From the NCBI GenBank assembly GCA_013426805.1, contig JACDZG010000032.1, positions 1 through 61,884 on the forward strand: a stretch of DNA of 61,884 bases, in the 5' to 3' direction. Below the pieces are notes generated by a model, which made no database searches, was not told the DNA's origin, and was given only the letters and a program-made list of their open reading frames with translations. The DNA is from Chromatiaceae bacterium. GTDB lineage: Bacteria; Pseudomonadota; Gammaproteobacteria; Chromatiales; Chromatiaceae. This document shows, piece by piece, positions 44,831 to 53,511 of the stretch (its first letter is position 1; every line of letters begins with the position of its first letter). The position numbers and the translations under genes were made by a program.

Positions 44831-47406
44831 CGCCCCACCTCCACGTCCACCACGCTGATCCCGTCGTTGCCGAAGACATCGGTCACCCGGGCGGCGATCT
44901 GATAGCGGCCCGGCTGCTCATAACGGCACTCGGCGGTCAGCACCAGCGGGTCGACCCGCCCCTTGCCGCGGCGGATGCGGAAGCTCTGCCAGTCGGTATC
45001 GAAGATCGGCTTGCCGTCCGGGCCGCCATCAGTGTCAGGGTGGTTCGCATAGTCCCAGTCCACCGCCCAGAAATCGACGAACTGCTGCCAGGTGGTCGCC
45101 CGCTCCAGCCAGTCCAGCAGGACCGCCCGGCGCGCCTGCCAGCGGTCATGCTCGGCTTGGGCTTTCTTGCGCTGGGCGCCCGTCAATTGATCCGTGATGG
45201 GCTTGAGCGCCGGCTGCTGGCTCAGCAGAAAACTCTGCACGTCCACCTCGCAGCGCTCCAGGCTGAGCGTCACCAGCGGGCCGTCCACCTGGGCACGGAT
45301 GCCGATGGCCAGCGGTGTATAGAAGGCCGGCACCGCCATGGACTCCAAGGCCCCGTCGGCGGCCGACCCCCGGTGCAGGCGCAATGCCACCTGCTCGATG
45401 GCCGCGCTCGGGATGATCCGCAGCGTGACCTGGACGCCGGTCTTCTCCCGGATCTCCTCCCGCTCCGGGTGCGGCAAGGTGTCCAGGTCCGCCGACAGGA
45501 TAGTGACGAAGCGGGTATCGGTCTGGGACGCCTCCCGCGCGATCCCCCAGGCCTGCCGCAGCGGCACCGGGGCGTCCAGCGGTCCCACATGAATCCAGCC
45601 GCGGTGGTCGCGCCCATGCAGCAGCTCGAACCCGGAGACCGGCTCGCCGCCGAAGACCCGAATCATCTCCGGGCGCCAGGCCGCGGGCTGACCCGCGGCA
45701 TCCAGCCAGGCCTCGGCGCGCAGATAGACGCCCATCGATTCCACCGAGAAGGGACGTACCGAATACTTGCCGGGGCTCTTTTGCTTCTTCGGCTTGCGCT
45801 CGATGTTCCCGCACTCTTCGCACTCGACATAGTCGAATTGCTCCTTGGCCGGCGGGCGCGGCTGGCCCTGGAGTTGGATCAGACGCTTGCGTGCCAGGTG
45901 GATGGCGTACTTGCCGTTGTCGATGCCGATCCAGCGCCGGCCCAGGCGCTCCGCAGCCTCAGCCGTGGTACCGGAGCCCATGAAGCAGTCCAGGACCAAG
46001 CCGCCTGGAGGACACGACATCCCTATTACTCGTTCCAGTAAGGCGACCGGTTTTTGTGTCGGATAACCCGAAGCCTCGCTCGCCTGAGAGTTTATGGGGC
46101 TAATATCCGCCCAAACGTCACTAATGGGCTTACCTCGCTGTTCGTCGAGATAACGCTTGAACCGTGGAACCGCGCCCGGACTTGGCTGAACAACCAAACC
46201 GCTGCGATAAGCCTGCTCCATACGTTCTTTAGTCCAACGCCAAACTCTTTTCACCCCTAAGAATTCATACTCTAGATTCGGTCGATCCGGATTCGGATTC
46301 AAGAGACTCGTGAGTTGATACCGGCGACCGTCGGAATCGCGTAGGGAGTATTTTTCATCGGTCTTCGAATCGAAAGCTCCGCCTTCGTAGGACTGGAACA
46401 TAGCAGATTCGTCCCATAGCAAGTCGCCACCAATGCCATAGGCCAGGAGTACATCATGATTGGCAGCAAGCCTCAGCGAGGTCAAACTCTTCGGAACTGA
46501 TCGCTGCCAAACGATCTCATTGCGAAAGGTTTCGTATCCAAATATCTCGTCCATTAGTACTTTCGCATAATGCCCGACGTGCCAATCCAAGTGTACGTAG
46601 ATCCTTCCATTCGGCGCCAACAGCTCCTTCAGCAGCACCAGTCGCGCCCGGATCATAGACAGGAAGCTGTCCAGCCCCTCCCGCCAGGTGTCTTTGTAGG
46701 CGAGTATCTCCACCAGCGACGGCTCCTTGACCGCGCTCACCCCGGCATCGTTGTCCACGTCGATGCTGATGGAGTTGTCGGCCACGAAGTCGCTGTTCAC
46801 CATGAACGGCGGGTCGATATAGATCAGGTCCACCTTGCCGCGGTAGCGCCAGTCCCGCGTCTGCGGGTCACGCTCTTCAAGCAGGGTCTTGAGGGCCACC
46901 AGGTTGTCGTTGGTCCAGATCAGCCGGTTGACCGGGGCACGCTGCTCAGCGCGCGCCCGCGCGGCACTCAAGCCCGCGAACTGGCCCTGGCGCTCGTCGC
47001 GGTGGGCGGCGAGCCCGGGGCTCACCACCTCCTGCACCTGGGTCGGGACCCCGGTGACGGCGGGCCGCGCCTGCATCCCCTGCCAGGCGAGCCGCGGCCG
47101 GCGGCGCGGGACCTCGCAATGCAGCCAGTCGCCGCCGCTGCCCACACCCGCCGCCGCCAGCAGCGCCGTGCGCGCCTGCGCCCCGGTTGCCGCGACAGGC
47201 AGCCCGAGGCGCGTGCAGGCGAGCTTGAGCGTGTCATCGGCCAGATGCTCCAGCAGCCGTGCCAGACCGGGGCGCGCCGCCTCGCGCAGCAGGGTCTGGA
47301 GCACCCCCATGGCGGTGCGCGGCGGCGGACCGACCGCAAGCGCCTCGCCCAGGCGCAGCAGGTCGAGCTCGGTGGCTGAGCCGAGGAGTGTGTCCCAGAT
47401 CTGCAT
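44827..47406 (-). CDS. Type III-like DNA N6-adenine or N4-cytosine methyltransferase (Mod, beta class)
   Basis: This 859-residue protein has catalytic motif IV, YIDPPF, near residue 197 and the S-adenosylmethionine motif, DCFMGSGTT, near 474. IV before I is the beta-class order used by type III Mod proteins. Between them, residues about 279-462 should contain the target recognition domain. An N-terminal extension of about 150 helical residues and a C-terminal part (550-859) ending in a small beta-sandwich (GRYQIAARVTDVFGNDG) are additions beyond the usual Mod. It heads the mod-res-ECK operon with ATGA overlaps. By family it marks host DNA and provides specificity. The DNA encoding 279-462 has clearly lower GC than the rest. 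Confidence 0.85.
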   Translation of the reverse strand: MQIWDTLLGSATELDLLRLGEALAVGPPPRTAMGVLQTLLREAARPGLARLLEHLADDTLKLACTRLGLPVAATGAQARTALLAAAGVGSGGDWLHCEVPRRRPRLAWQGMQARPAVTGVPTQVQEVVSPGLAAHRDERQGQFAGLSAARARAEQRAPVNRLIWTNDNLVALKTLLEERDPQTRDWRYRGKVDLIYIDPPFMVNSDFVADNSISIDVDNDAGVSAVKEPSLVEILAYKDTWREGLDSFLSMIRARLVLLKELLAPNGRIYVHLDWHVGHYAKVLMDEIFGYETFRNEIVWQRSVPKSLTSLRLAANHDVLLAYGIGGDLLWDESAMFQSYEGGAFDSKTDEKYSLRDSDGRRYQLTSLLNPNPDRPNLEYEFLGVKRVWRWTKERMEQAYRSGLVVQPSPGAVPRFKRYLDEQRGKPISDVWADISPINSQASEASGYPTQKPVALLERVIGMSCPPGGLVLDCFMGSGTTAEAAERLGRRWIGIDNGKYAIHLARKRLIQLQGQPRPPAKEQFDYVECEECGNIERKPKKQKSPGKYSVRPFSVESMGVYLRAEAWLDAAGQPAAWRPEMIRVFGGEPVSGFELLHGRDHRGWIHVGPLDAPVPLRQAWGIAREASQTDTRFVTILSADLDTLPHPEREEIREKTGVQVTLRIIPSAAIEQVALRLHRGSAADGALESMAVPAFYTPLAIGIRAQVDGPLVTLSLERCEVDVQSFLLSQQPALKPITDQLTGAQRKKAQAEHDRWQARRAVLLDWLERATTWQQFVDFWAVDWDYANHPDTDGGPDGKPIFDTDWQSFRIRRGKGRVDPLVLTAECRYEQPGRYQIAARVTDVFGNDGISVVDVEVGR
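46020..46570 (-). other. Low-GC block in the putative target recognition domain of Mod
   Basis: GC over sampled 60-bp lines is about 43-53%, against roughly 65-70% on both sides. The reading frame is unbroken. It covers residues about 279-462, between motifs IV and I. This pattern fits import of a new recognition domain by recombination. Confidence 0.7.
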
Positions 47407-47583
47407 GACGGTCCCGTTGGATGCGATGGTGCGAGCGCGGCATGTTAACCGACGCCATCGCCGTGGTGGGGCGGTGTTCGGTCCGGTGACGAAGATCCGG
47501 CGTCGTGAGAATCTTGTGCCACAACCTGCACCCCAAGCGGCTGGTGTGCGATGACCCGTTTGTCACGATTGCCGGCGTCGGGA

Positions 47584-48342
47584 TCAGGCTCCCGCGCCAG
47601 TACCCCGACATCGCGTGACTTCGCACGGAGCGGTGGGATAGAGCCATAGGTGATCCAGCGCGATCGGCTCCACCAGACACTCGCAAAGCACGAATGAACG
47701 CCGATGGACGGACCGGAACACCTTGTCGCCAAGACAGGTTTTCGCCGCTTCTTCGATTCCGCCCGAGAACCCGTATTCCCGCGCCGCTGCCCCCTTGGTG
47801 CAGGTCAATAGTCCGCTCGGAAGTCCGCAGCGATTGCGGACATAGCCGACCATGAGGGCACGATCGACCGCCCAGGCGTAGTCGCCGCGGATGAAGCGAG
47901 CCAGGCCCTCCTTGCAATAGGCAGAGCTAACCGGGTGATTCGAGTCGACTGGCTTGCATTCGACGAATATCCCCGCGAAGACCGTATTGGTCGTCGGGAT
48001 ACTTCCCCGCAAGGGGTAGAAGGTCAGATCGGGCTGGAGGTCCAGGCGCCGGCCGTCGTAGCGGCGAACCTTGCCGTCGCGGCCAAGGCAAAGCTGCGAG
48101 AATCCGTCTACGGGCGAGGGCTCCGCCGCGTGCAGTTCGCCCAGGATGACCTGGATCTGCTCGGTGATCTCGTCTTCCTTGGCCGAGCATAGGGAGAATT
48201 TTCCATCGGCGACATCGCTCAGTAAGGCGCGCCACGCCCAGCTCAGGGCATTTTCAACCACGATCATCAGCGAGAGGGCGACAGGGTTGACTCGATCCTG
48301 GGGGCCGGGCCTTTGCCACCTCCCTGTCATCAGGCCACTCAT
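47584..48342 (-). CDS. Putative PD-(D/E)xK nuclease partner of the gamma-class methyltransferase
   Basis: This 252-residue protein has no confident family. RRLDLQPDLTFYPLRG followed by AGIFVECKPVD reads as PD ... E-x-K, the nuclease signature, and a further conserved-looking YCKEGLARFIRGDYAWAV follows. ATG 48342 overlaps the stop of the methyltransferase gene (ATGA), which decides the start over an upstream codon. As partner of a DNA methyltransferase it may be the restriction part of a two-gene system. It parallels the mod-res-ECK cassette next door, which also ends with an ECK protein. About 180 bp with no gene separate it from Mod. Confidence 0.55.
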   Translation of the reverse strand: MSGLMTGRWQRPGPQDRVNPVALSLMIVVENALSWAWRALLSDVADGKFSLCSAKEDEITEQIQVILGELHAAEPSPVDGFSQLCLGRDGKVRRYDGRRLDLQPDLTFYPLRGSIPTTNTVFAGIFVECKPVDSNHPVSSAYCKEGLARFIRGDYAWAVDRALMVGYVRNRCGLPSGLLTCTKGAAAREYGFSGGIEEAAKTCLGDKVFRSVHRRSFVLCECLVEPIALDHLWLYPTAPCEVTRCRGTGAGA

Positions 48343-51335
48343 GGCTGGGCACGCCCCTCCAGAACGGCGCCATACTGCCAAAGGAGATCCGAGGCCAACA
48401 GCCGGGCCTGAGTCTGGGTCCAGTAGCGATAGCGATCCAGCAGACCCACGACCAGGCAGGGCTCCCGGGCGTCCAGCACTGTGATACGACTGGCCGCAAG
48501 ATCGTCGGCGGCCTCGATCCAGCGGGCTGGTAGCCCGGGGGGCAAAGGTCGGTCATTCACGGTCACGCCGAGGAGGTTCCAGGGCAAGGGCGTGTCGGTT
48601 GAGTCGACCAGATCGACCCGCACCCGGTGGCCGCTGGCGGCCAGTACACTACCCAGCTCGGACTCCAGCCGGGCGCGGAATACCTCCTTCTCCGGCCACT
48701 TCGCCGGTGCCGCAGCGCGTTTCCTAACGCGAGCAAAAGGGGCGCGGGTTGCGACAGCGTCGGCCATGGTCTGCTGATCGCGCCCAGCCAGGCCATAAAG
48801 ACTGGCTACGGTACGGTCCAGTTCGGGCCAGTTGGGTTCATCGGCCAACAACGCGTCGGCGCACGCATCAATGGCCCGACGTTGCTCCGGGTCGAGAAAC
48901 TCGGGGACGACCAAGGGGAACTGCGCGACGTCCAGCAACTGGAATGCCCTGCGCTCAATGCCAAATTTTCCACTGCACATCAGGGTTACGTATTCAAAAA
49001 GCAGGCTGTGGACCAATACCAAGAGATAACGGACGAGGAACTCCCCCTCCGGATGCCGCGCAGCGGAGTAACCGTAGTACGACTCGCAGTAGGCCACATC
49101 TACGGTGCTCACCAAGGCACGCCCACGTTCTCTTTCAGCGCGGCTGCCCTCCCGGATTAGTAGAAGCGGGGCCTTGTATATCTCCGGATCCCTAGGTCGA
49201 TGCAGACCATGCGCCCGATAGGGAACAAGGGCATGATCAAGCACGCAGAATGGGTGCTCGGAATAACCTGCTTCAAGGGTCGGCAACCCGCGCAAAAAGG
49301 CATCGTCTCCCGAGCGACCAGCCTCTTGAAACCCCTGGCCGGAAGTCAGTCCTTGCTGCTCGTCCCAGTAGGCCGCGATCGTGGATGGCGTCTTGGCTAG
49401 GATACGCTCCAGGATGGCAACGTCTAAAGCTGTTCCGAGATACAGGGTCTTTAGCGCAGCGGGTTTCTGGGTTACCAAATCAAGACTCACCGGCACCGCG
49501 TCGCAGGCAGCAATGCGCATGCGTCCCTTATCGTTCAGTTTGCTTTCCCACTCCGGGCTGACCAGCACGAAACGATCGTCTTCGGTCGGCAACCGATTGT
49601 CCGCAAAGAGCAGGCAGAAGGGCTGGTTCATGTTGGGCCAAACCTTAGTTCCCTGCAGGGAGGCACCATTGAGGACACCGGTAACAGCGAGCGAGCGGAA
49701 TACGGCGCTACGAGCGGCGAATCCCGGACCCGTCATCTTGAACAGCCAACGGCCATGCAAGGCAAGGGCAATCCGTCCATCCGGTCTTGCCCACTCCATG
49801 CCCCCCCAGAGGAACGGTAGATCGGGCACCTTGTCGGGGTTCGTATAAATGCGCGCGATCTCTGCGAGGCCGCGCCGTTCGGCAATGGCCCGACAACGCA
49901 AGGTGAAGTGATCGTCGATGGCGGCGTATCGCGGTTTGAGACTGGTCCAAGGCGGGTTGCCGATGACCAGGTCGAAGGCTCCCCGGTAAGCCTCGGACAC
50001 ATGGTCTCCCAGACTGCCGACCATGGGTACGATGACGGCGGGATCGCTGCCCGGATCAGACACGTCGATCAACACGCGCCCTTCCAGCTTACCGAACCTG
50101 AGCGCTTCCATCGGCATGGGATCCGGGTCCAGATCCAGGGCCGTCAGATAAAGGGCGAGGCCCGCGAGGGTGCGGGCATGGGCGTTGGTGTCGAACCCGA
50201 TCAGTTGGTTGTCGAGAATGCCGCGCAGGTCGTCTCGCGTGGGGCGTTGCCCGGTCTCCTGAAAGCGCAGCTCGGCGAGCTTGCGGAAACAGGCCACCAG
50301 AAACACGCCCGCACCGCAGGCCGGGTCCAGCACCCGGGCTGCCGCGCCGGCGGGGTGCTCGTGCAGGGCCTCCTGAACCATGTAGTCGGCGATATGGGCA
50401 GGGGTGTAGTAGACGCTGGTGTCCCGCCGGGCATCCTGGTCAAGCTGCTCCATCAGCCGCTCGTAGGTCTCGCTGAGCAGACCGATGGGCAGATGGTTGA
50501 AGTCCAGCCCCCATCGGGCCAGCCGCCGTTGCGACACCCCGGGTGCGACTGGCTTGTCCAGGTCCATGATGGCCGCTAGCGGGCGCGTGACCCGCTCGCC
50601 GCGGTCTTGAATCAGCCGGGCAAAATAGGCCCTGTAATCCTGATCCGGCAGGCGTAACAGGTCGCCGTTGAAGGTCTCGTCCAGCCACCGGTTGGCCTCC
50701 GCCAGACTGGCGGCGGTGCTGAAACTCTCGCGCAGCGACAGCGCCGACGGCGCAATGGCAGGCCGGTGCCCTTCCCCAATGATCCCGCGACCGATCAGGT
50801 AATGGAAGAAGAGCGCCCGCCCGGTCAAGGCGATGACTTCATCGGTGGAGAGGCCGTACCCCTTCAACTCCAAGGCGGCGTCCGTCATCAGTCGCAGCAG
50901 TTCATCCCGCAGCAGAAGGCTTCCGGGTGGCGCCAGATTTTCGCCTTGGGCCAGTCGGGGCAGTACCGCGAGCGCTTCCCCTGACTCCAGGGAGTAGGTT
51001 TTGGGCGCCGTTTCGGGGTCGGGGTCGAGGTCGGTGGCATAGATATCCAACCGGCCGGGACGCAGGACACCCAGCCAGGCCGGATCGGCTCGCATGGCGA
51101 GGATTCGGCGTAACGCGTTGATGTCCGCTTGATCGTGACCGGCCAATCGAGCGCGGTCAATGACATAGAGCAGGGCGAAGGACTGCTGCTCGACCACCCC
51201 GTCGATCAGGGGCCGTTCCGCGTTGCGGATCAGGTCCGCGTACCGCAGCACACGTGAATCGGTTTGGACGCGCAGGTCGATGCAGTCGTGCTGTGGCGCA
51301 CCGTAACCGCGCAGCGCTTCATGAAGCGCGGTCAT
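48339..51335 (-). CDS. Gamma-class N6-adenine DNA methyltransferase (type IIG/Eco57I-like)
   Basis: This 998-residue protein has motif I VLDPACGAGVFLVACF, preceded by VYYTPAHIADYMV as in type I/IIG methylases, and motif IV LVIGNPPW near residue 463. These identify adenine-N6 methylation. The N-terminal 300 residues are helical without a visible nuclease site, so restriction may depend on the adjacent PD-(D/E)xK protein. The long C-terminal half should contain the target recognition domain, and part of it (about 48.9-49.7 kb) has lower GC. It overlaps a truncated upstream reading frame and the downstream nuclease-like gene by ATGA. No PglZ or BrxC genes are present, so BREX is not supported. 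Confidence 0.82.
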   Translation of the reverse strand: MTALHEALRGYGAPQHDCIDLRVQTDSRVLRYADLIRNAERPLIDGVVEQQSFALLYVIDRARLAGHDQADINALRRILAMRADPAWLGVLRPGRLDIYATDLDPDPETAPKTYSLESGEALAVLPRLAQGENLAPPGSLLLRDELLRLMTDAALELKGYGLSTDEVIALTGRALFFHYLIGRGIIGEGHRPAIAPSALSLRESFSTAASLAEANRWLDETFNGDLLRLPDQDYRAYFARLIQDRGERVTRPLAAIMDLDKPVAPGVSQRRLARWGLDFNHLPIGLLSETYERLMEQLDQDARRDTSVYYTPAHIADYMVQEALHEHPAGAAARVLDPACGAGVFLVACFRKLAELRFQETGQRPTRDDLRGILDNQLIGFDTNAHARTLAGLALYLTALDLDPDPMPMEALRFGKLEGRVLIDVSDPGSDPAVIVPMVGSLGDHVSEAYRGAFDLVIGNPPWTSLKPRYAAIDDHFTLRCRAIAERRGLAEIARIYTNPDKVPDLPFLWGGMEWARPDGRIALALHGRWLFKMTGPGFAARSAVFRSLAVTGVLNGASLQGTKVWPNMNQPFCLLFADNRLPTEDDRFVLVSPEWESKLNDKGRMRIAACDAVPVSLDLVTQKPAALKTLYLGTALDVAILERILAKTPSTIAAYWDEQQGLTSGQGFQEAGRSGDDAFLRGLPTLEAGYSEHPFCVLDHALVPYRAHGLHRPRDPEIYKAPLLLIREGSRAERERGRALVSTVDVAYCESYYGYSAARHPEGEFLVRYLLVLVHSLLFEYVTLMCSGKFGIERRAFQLLDVAQFPLVVPEFLDPEQRRAIDACADALLADEPNWPELDRTVASLYGLAGRDQQTMADAVATRAPFARVRKRAAAPAKWPEKEVFRARLESELGSVLAASGHRVRVDLVDSTDTPLPWNLLGVTVNDRPLPPGLPARWIEAADDLAASRITVLDAREPCLVVGLLDRYRYWTQTQARLLASDLLWQYGAVLEGRAQP

Positions 51336-51483
51336 GGACCCGCCCGGCCCATGCCACCCATCAAGGGCAACTCCCGTTGGGGCGGAACGACTCCCAGATA
51401 GCGGTCGATCCGTTCCCGCTCCCGCGCCAAATGCAGATGATCCCCTGGCACCAGAGTTTTTCGATCCGCTGTTGAAGATCGGC
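51332..51483 (-). pseudogene. 3' end of a lost defence-operon gene
   Basis: A minus-strand frame here translates to LVPGDHLHLARERERIDRYL and continues VVPPQRELPLMGGMGRAGP. Its TGA overlaps the methyltransferase ATG as ATGA, the coupling used throughout this island. The 5' side runs straight into the stop of the DedA/PAP2 gene, where the frame becomes antisense to that gene. The gene therefore appears to have been cut off at the island boundary. The family is unknown. Confidence 0.4.
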
Positions 51484-53490
51484 TCAAGGGTCCGCCACGG
51501 TCGGCAGCGCTTCGATCAGCACGGTCCGCGCACCCGGTACGGTACTGATCGTCAGGTTGTCCGCTCCGCCGACGAGTTCTGTCGGCAGCGCGAATTCCTC
51601 CGGCGAGGTGGCCGGGAAGACGATCAGGTCGAGCAGCACTTTCTTGTGCTGATGGGTGACGTTGCCGACCCACAGGGGTGTGCCGTCGTCCAGTTTGAAC
51701 TGCGTGGGCCACAGGCGCAGGACCTCGCGGTTGTCGCTGCCCGCTGGTCGGCCGAGCACCAGGGCCTCGTGACGGGCATCGTGGACCTGCGGGATCACGG
51801 GCAGTTCAGCCAGGGTGAGCGAGGGCGACAGCAGCCGCATCGCATTGCCCCAATCGAGCTGCTCGACTGGTGCCCAGCCGGCGCCGGCCAGGGCGACGGC
51901 CAGGGCGACGGCCAGCGCGGCGGGGTCGCCCGCGTACTGGATGGTCAGGGGGTGTAGGTCACGTTGGCTGATGTCCTCCCGGCGGGCGGGGAGGCGGGCC
52001 CAGTCGGTGGTGCGCCAGGCGTCGTGCCCCAGGATTTCGATGGGCCGCTGTGGGGTCAGGTTGGCCAGATTGCGGTCGTCGGTGATCCAACCGTGGAACA
52101 CGAAGCCGGCAATCAGGCCGCTCAGTGCGACGGCGCCGAAGAGGCCGGAGCGCAGTGCGACGCGGCTGTGACGATGGAACGCCAGCCCCAGGGCGGCGAC
52201 CCACACCAGTCCCAGGGCGATGCTGTCGATGATCCCGGTGAGCCACTCGGCGCCCAGATAGACGCGCGCCGCGGCGACCGCGGCGACAGTGGTGGTGGCC
52301 AGGGCGTAGGGCGCCCAGCGCCGCCGTTCAGCCAGACCGCGGGCGATGGAGACGGCGAGGAAACCGTAAACGCAGGTCGCCAACAATACTGTGCCGCTGG
52401 GAAATGACCAGGGCAGGAGCAGTTGCAGGCCGAGATCGGGCCGCGGGACCGCCAGCAAGGCGCCGAGGACCGGTGTGGCGACCAGCGGAAAGGCCGCGGC
52501 GGCCAGCCAGTAGTTGCCGTGGCGGTCCGCGCCCCGCCAACGCAGCCAGACGAATACCAAGGCCACCATGGGGAGGATGACGGCGGGCTCGCCCAGGGCG
52601 GCGAGCCGCACCATCAGGCGGTCGCCGAGCGGGTTGTGCAGGCTCTGGGCCAGGTCTAGCGCGGCCTGATTGAGTGCTGATTCGGGCGAGCCGAACAGGG
52701 TCAGCCCGGTGATGGCCCCGACCAGTAGCGAGGCGAGCATCAGCAGGAAGGCGAACCCGGTCAGGGCACGGGCGTCCGGGTGCCCGGGGTCGGCCAGGGC
52801 ATGGGCGATGCGGCCCATGTTCGGGTGCAGGTCGGCCCAGCGCAGCAGTGCCTGGAGCCAGGTGCTGGCGCGGGGAGCGAGCAGCCGATAGACCAGGCGC
52901 GCGAGCCGGAAGGTGAACCAGAGGGCACCCACCAGGAGCAGCCCGAGGATGACCAGCCGCAACGCGGCCTCGGCGGCTAATTTGAGTGAGGCGCCGAAGA
53001 TCATGCCGGGGATGAAAAAAGCCAGCGTTTGGGCGGCGGCCGAGGTGACGTTGGCGAAATAAAAACGGCGCGGCGGCATCCGCATCATGCCGGCGACCAG
53101 CGGAATGATGGCGCGGCCGGGGCCGGCGAAGCGGCCGAGGGCGACGCTCCAGCCGCCATAGCGGTCGAAGAAGGCCACGCCCCATTCGAGTTGCTGCGGA
53201 TAGCGCGAGAATGGCCACAGCTCACGGATGTGCTGGTTGAAATGGCGCCCCAGCGAGTAGCTCAGGCCGTCGCCGGCGATGCCGCCCGCGGTCGCGGCAA
53301 TGAAGGCCGGCCAGAAGGCGATGGCGCCGGTGGCGATCAGGGCGCCGGTGCCGATCAGTGAGATGACCCCCGGCACCACCACCCCGATCACCGCCATGGA
53401 TTCGCCCATGGCGATCAGGAACACGGTCACATAGGCCCACCCTGGATGGCTGCCCACCCAGGCGTGGAGGTTGTGGAAGAGCTCTTCCAT
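51484..53490 (-). CDS. DedA (VTT)-PAP2-LssY fusion membrane protein with degenerate PAP2 site
   Basis: This 668-residue inner-membrane protein has an N-terminal DedA/SNARE-associated (VTT) domain (about 1-200) with GVVVPGVISLIGTGALIATG and RFAGPGRAIIPLVAGMMRM. The middle is PAP2-like (about 230-450). The final part (about 480-668) is an LssY C-terminal domain. Canonical PAP2 has PSGH and SR-x5-H-x3-D. Here the sites read FPSGT and ARVYLGAEWLTG, so both catalytic His and the Asp are replaced while the Arg residues remain. DedA proteins scramble or carry undecaprenyl-phosphate or other lipids, so the PAP2 part may bind lipid without dephosphorylating it (inferred). It starts 21 bp after the hemL stop. 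Confidence 0.83.
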   Translation of the reverse strand: MEELFHNLHAWVGSHPGWAYVTVFLIAMGESMAVIGVVVPGVISLIGTGALIATGAIAFWPAFIAATAGGIAGDGLSYSLGRHFNQHIRELWPFSRYPQQLEWGVAFFDRYGGWSVALGRFAGPGRAIIPLVAGMMRMPPRRFYFANVTSAAAQTLAFFIPGMIFGASLKLAAEAALRLVILGLLLVGALWFTFRLARLVYRLLAPRASTWLQALLRWADLHPNMGRIAHALADPGHPDARALTGFAFLLMLASLLVGAITGLTLFGSPESALNQAALDLAQSLHNPLGDRLMVRLAALGEPAVILPMVALVFVWLRWRGADRHGNYWLAAAAFPLVATPVLGALLAVPRPDLGLQLLLPWSFPSGTVLLATCVYGFLAVSIARGLAERRRWAPYALATTTVAAVAAARVYLGAEWLTGIIDSIALGLVWVAALGLAFHRHSRVALRSGLFGAVALSGLIAGFVFHGWITDDRNLANLTPQRPIEILGHDAWRTTDWARLPARREDISQRDLHPLTIQYAGDPAALAVALAVALAGAGWAPVEQLDWGNAMRLLSPSLTLAELPVIPQVHDARHEALVLGRPAGSDNREVLRLWPTQFKLDDGTPLWVGNVTHQHKKVLLDLIVFPATSPEEFALPTELVGGADNLTISTVPGARTVLIEALPTVADP

Positions 53491-53511
53491 GGGGTCGATC
53501 GGGCGCGCCGC

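Noticed and set aside
40854-51335. BREX, DISARM or type I restriction system
   Set aside because: There is no PglZ, BrxC, DrmB or HsdS-like gene. The content fits type III-like mod-res plus a gamma-class methylase cassette.
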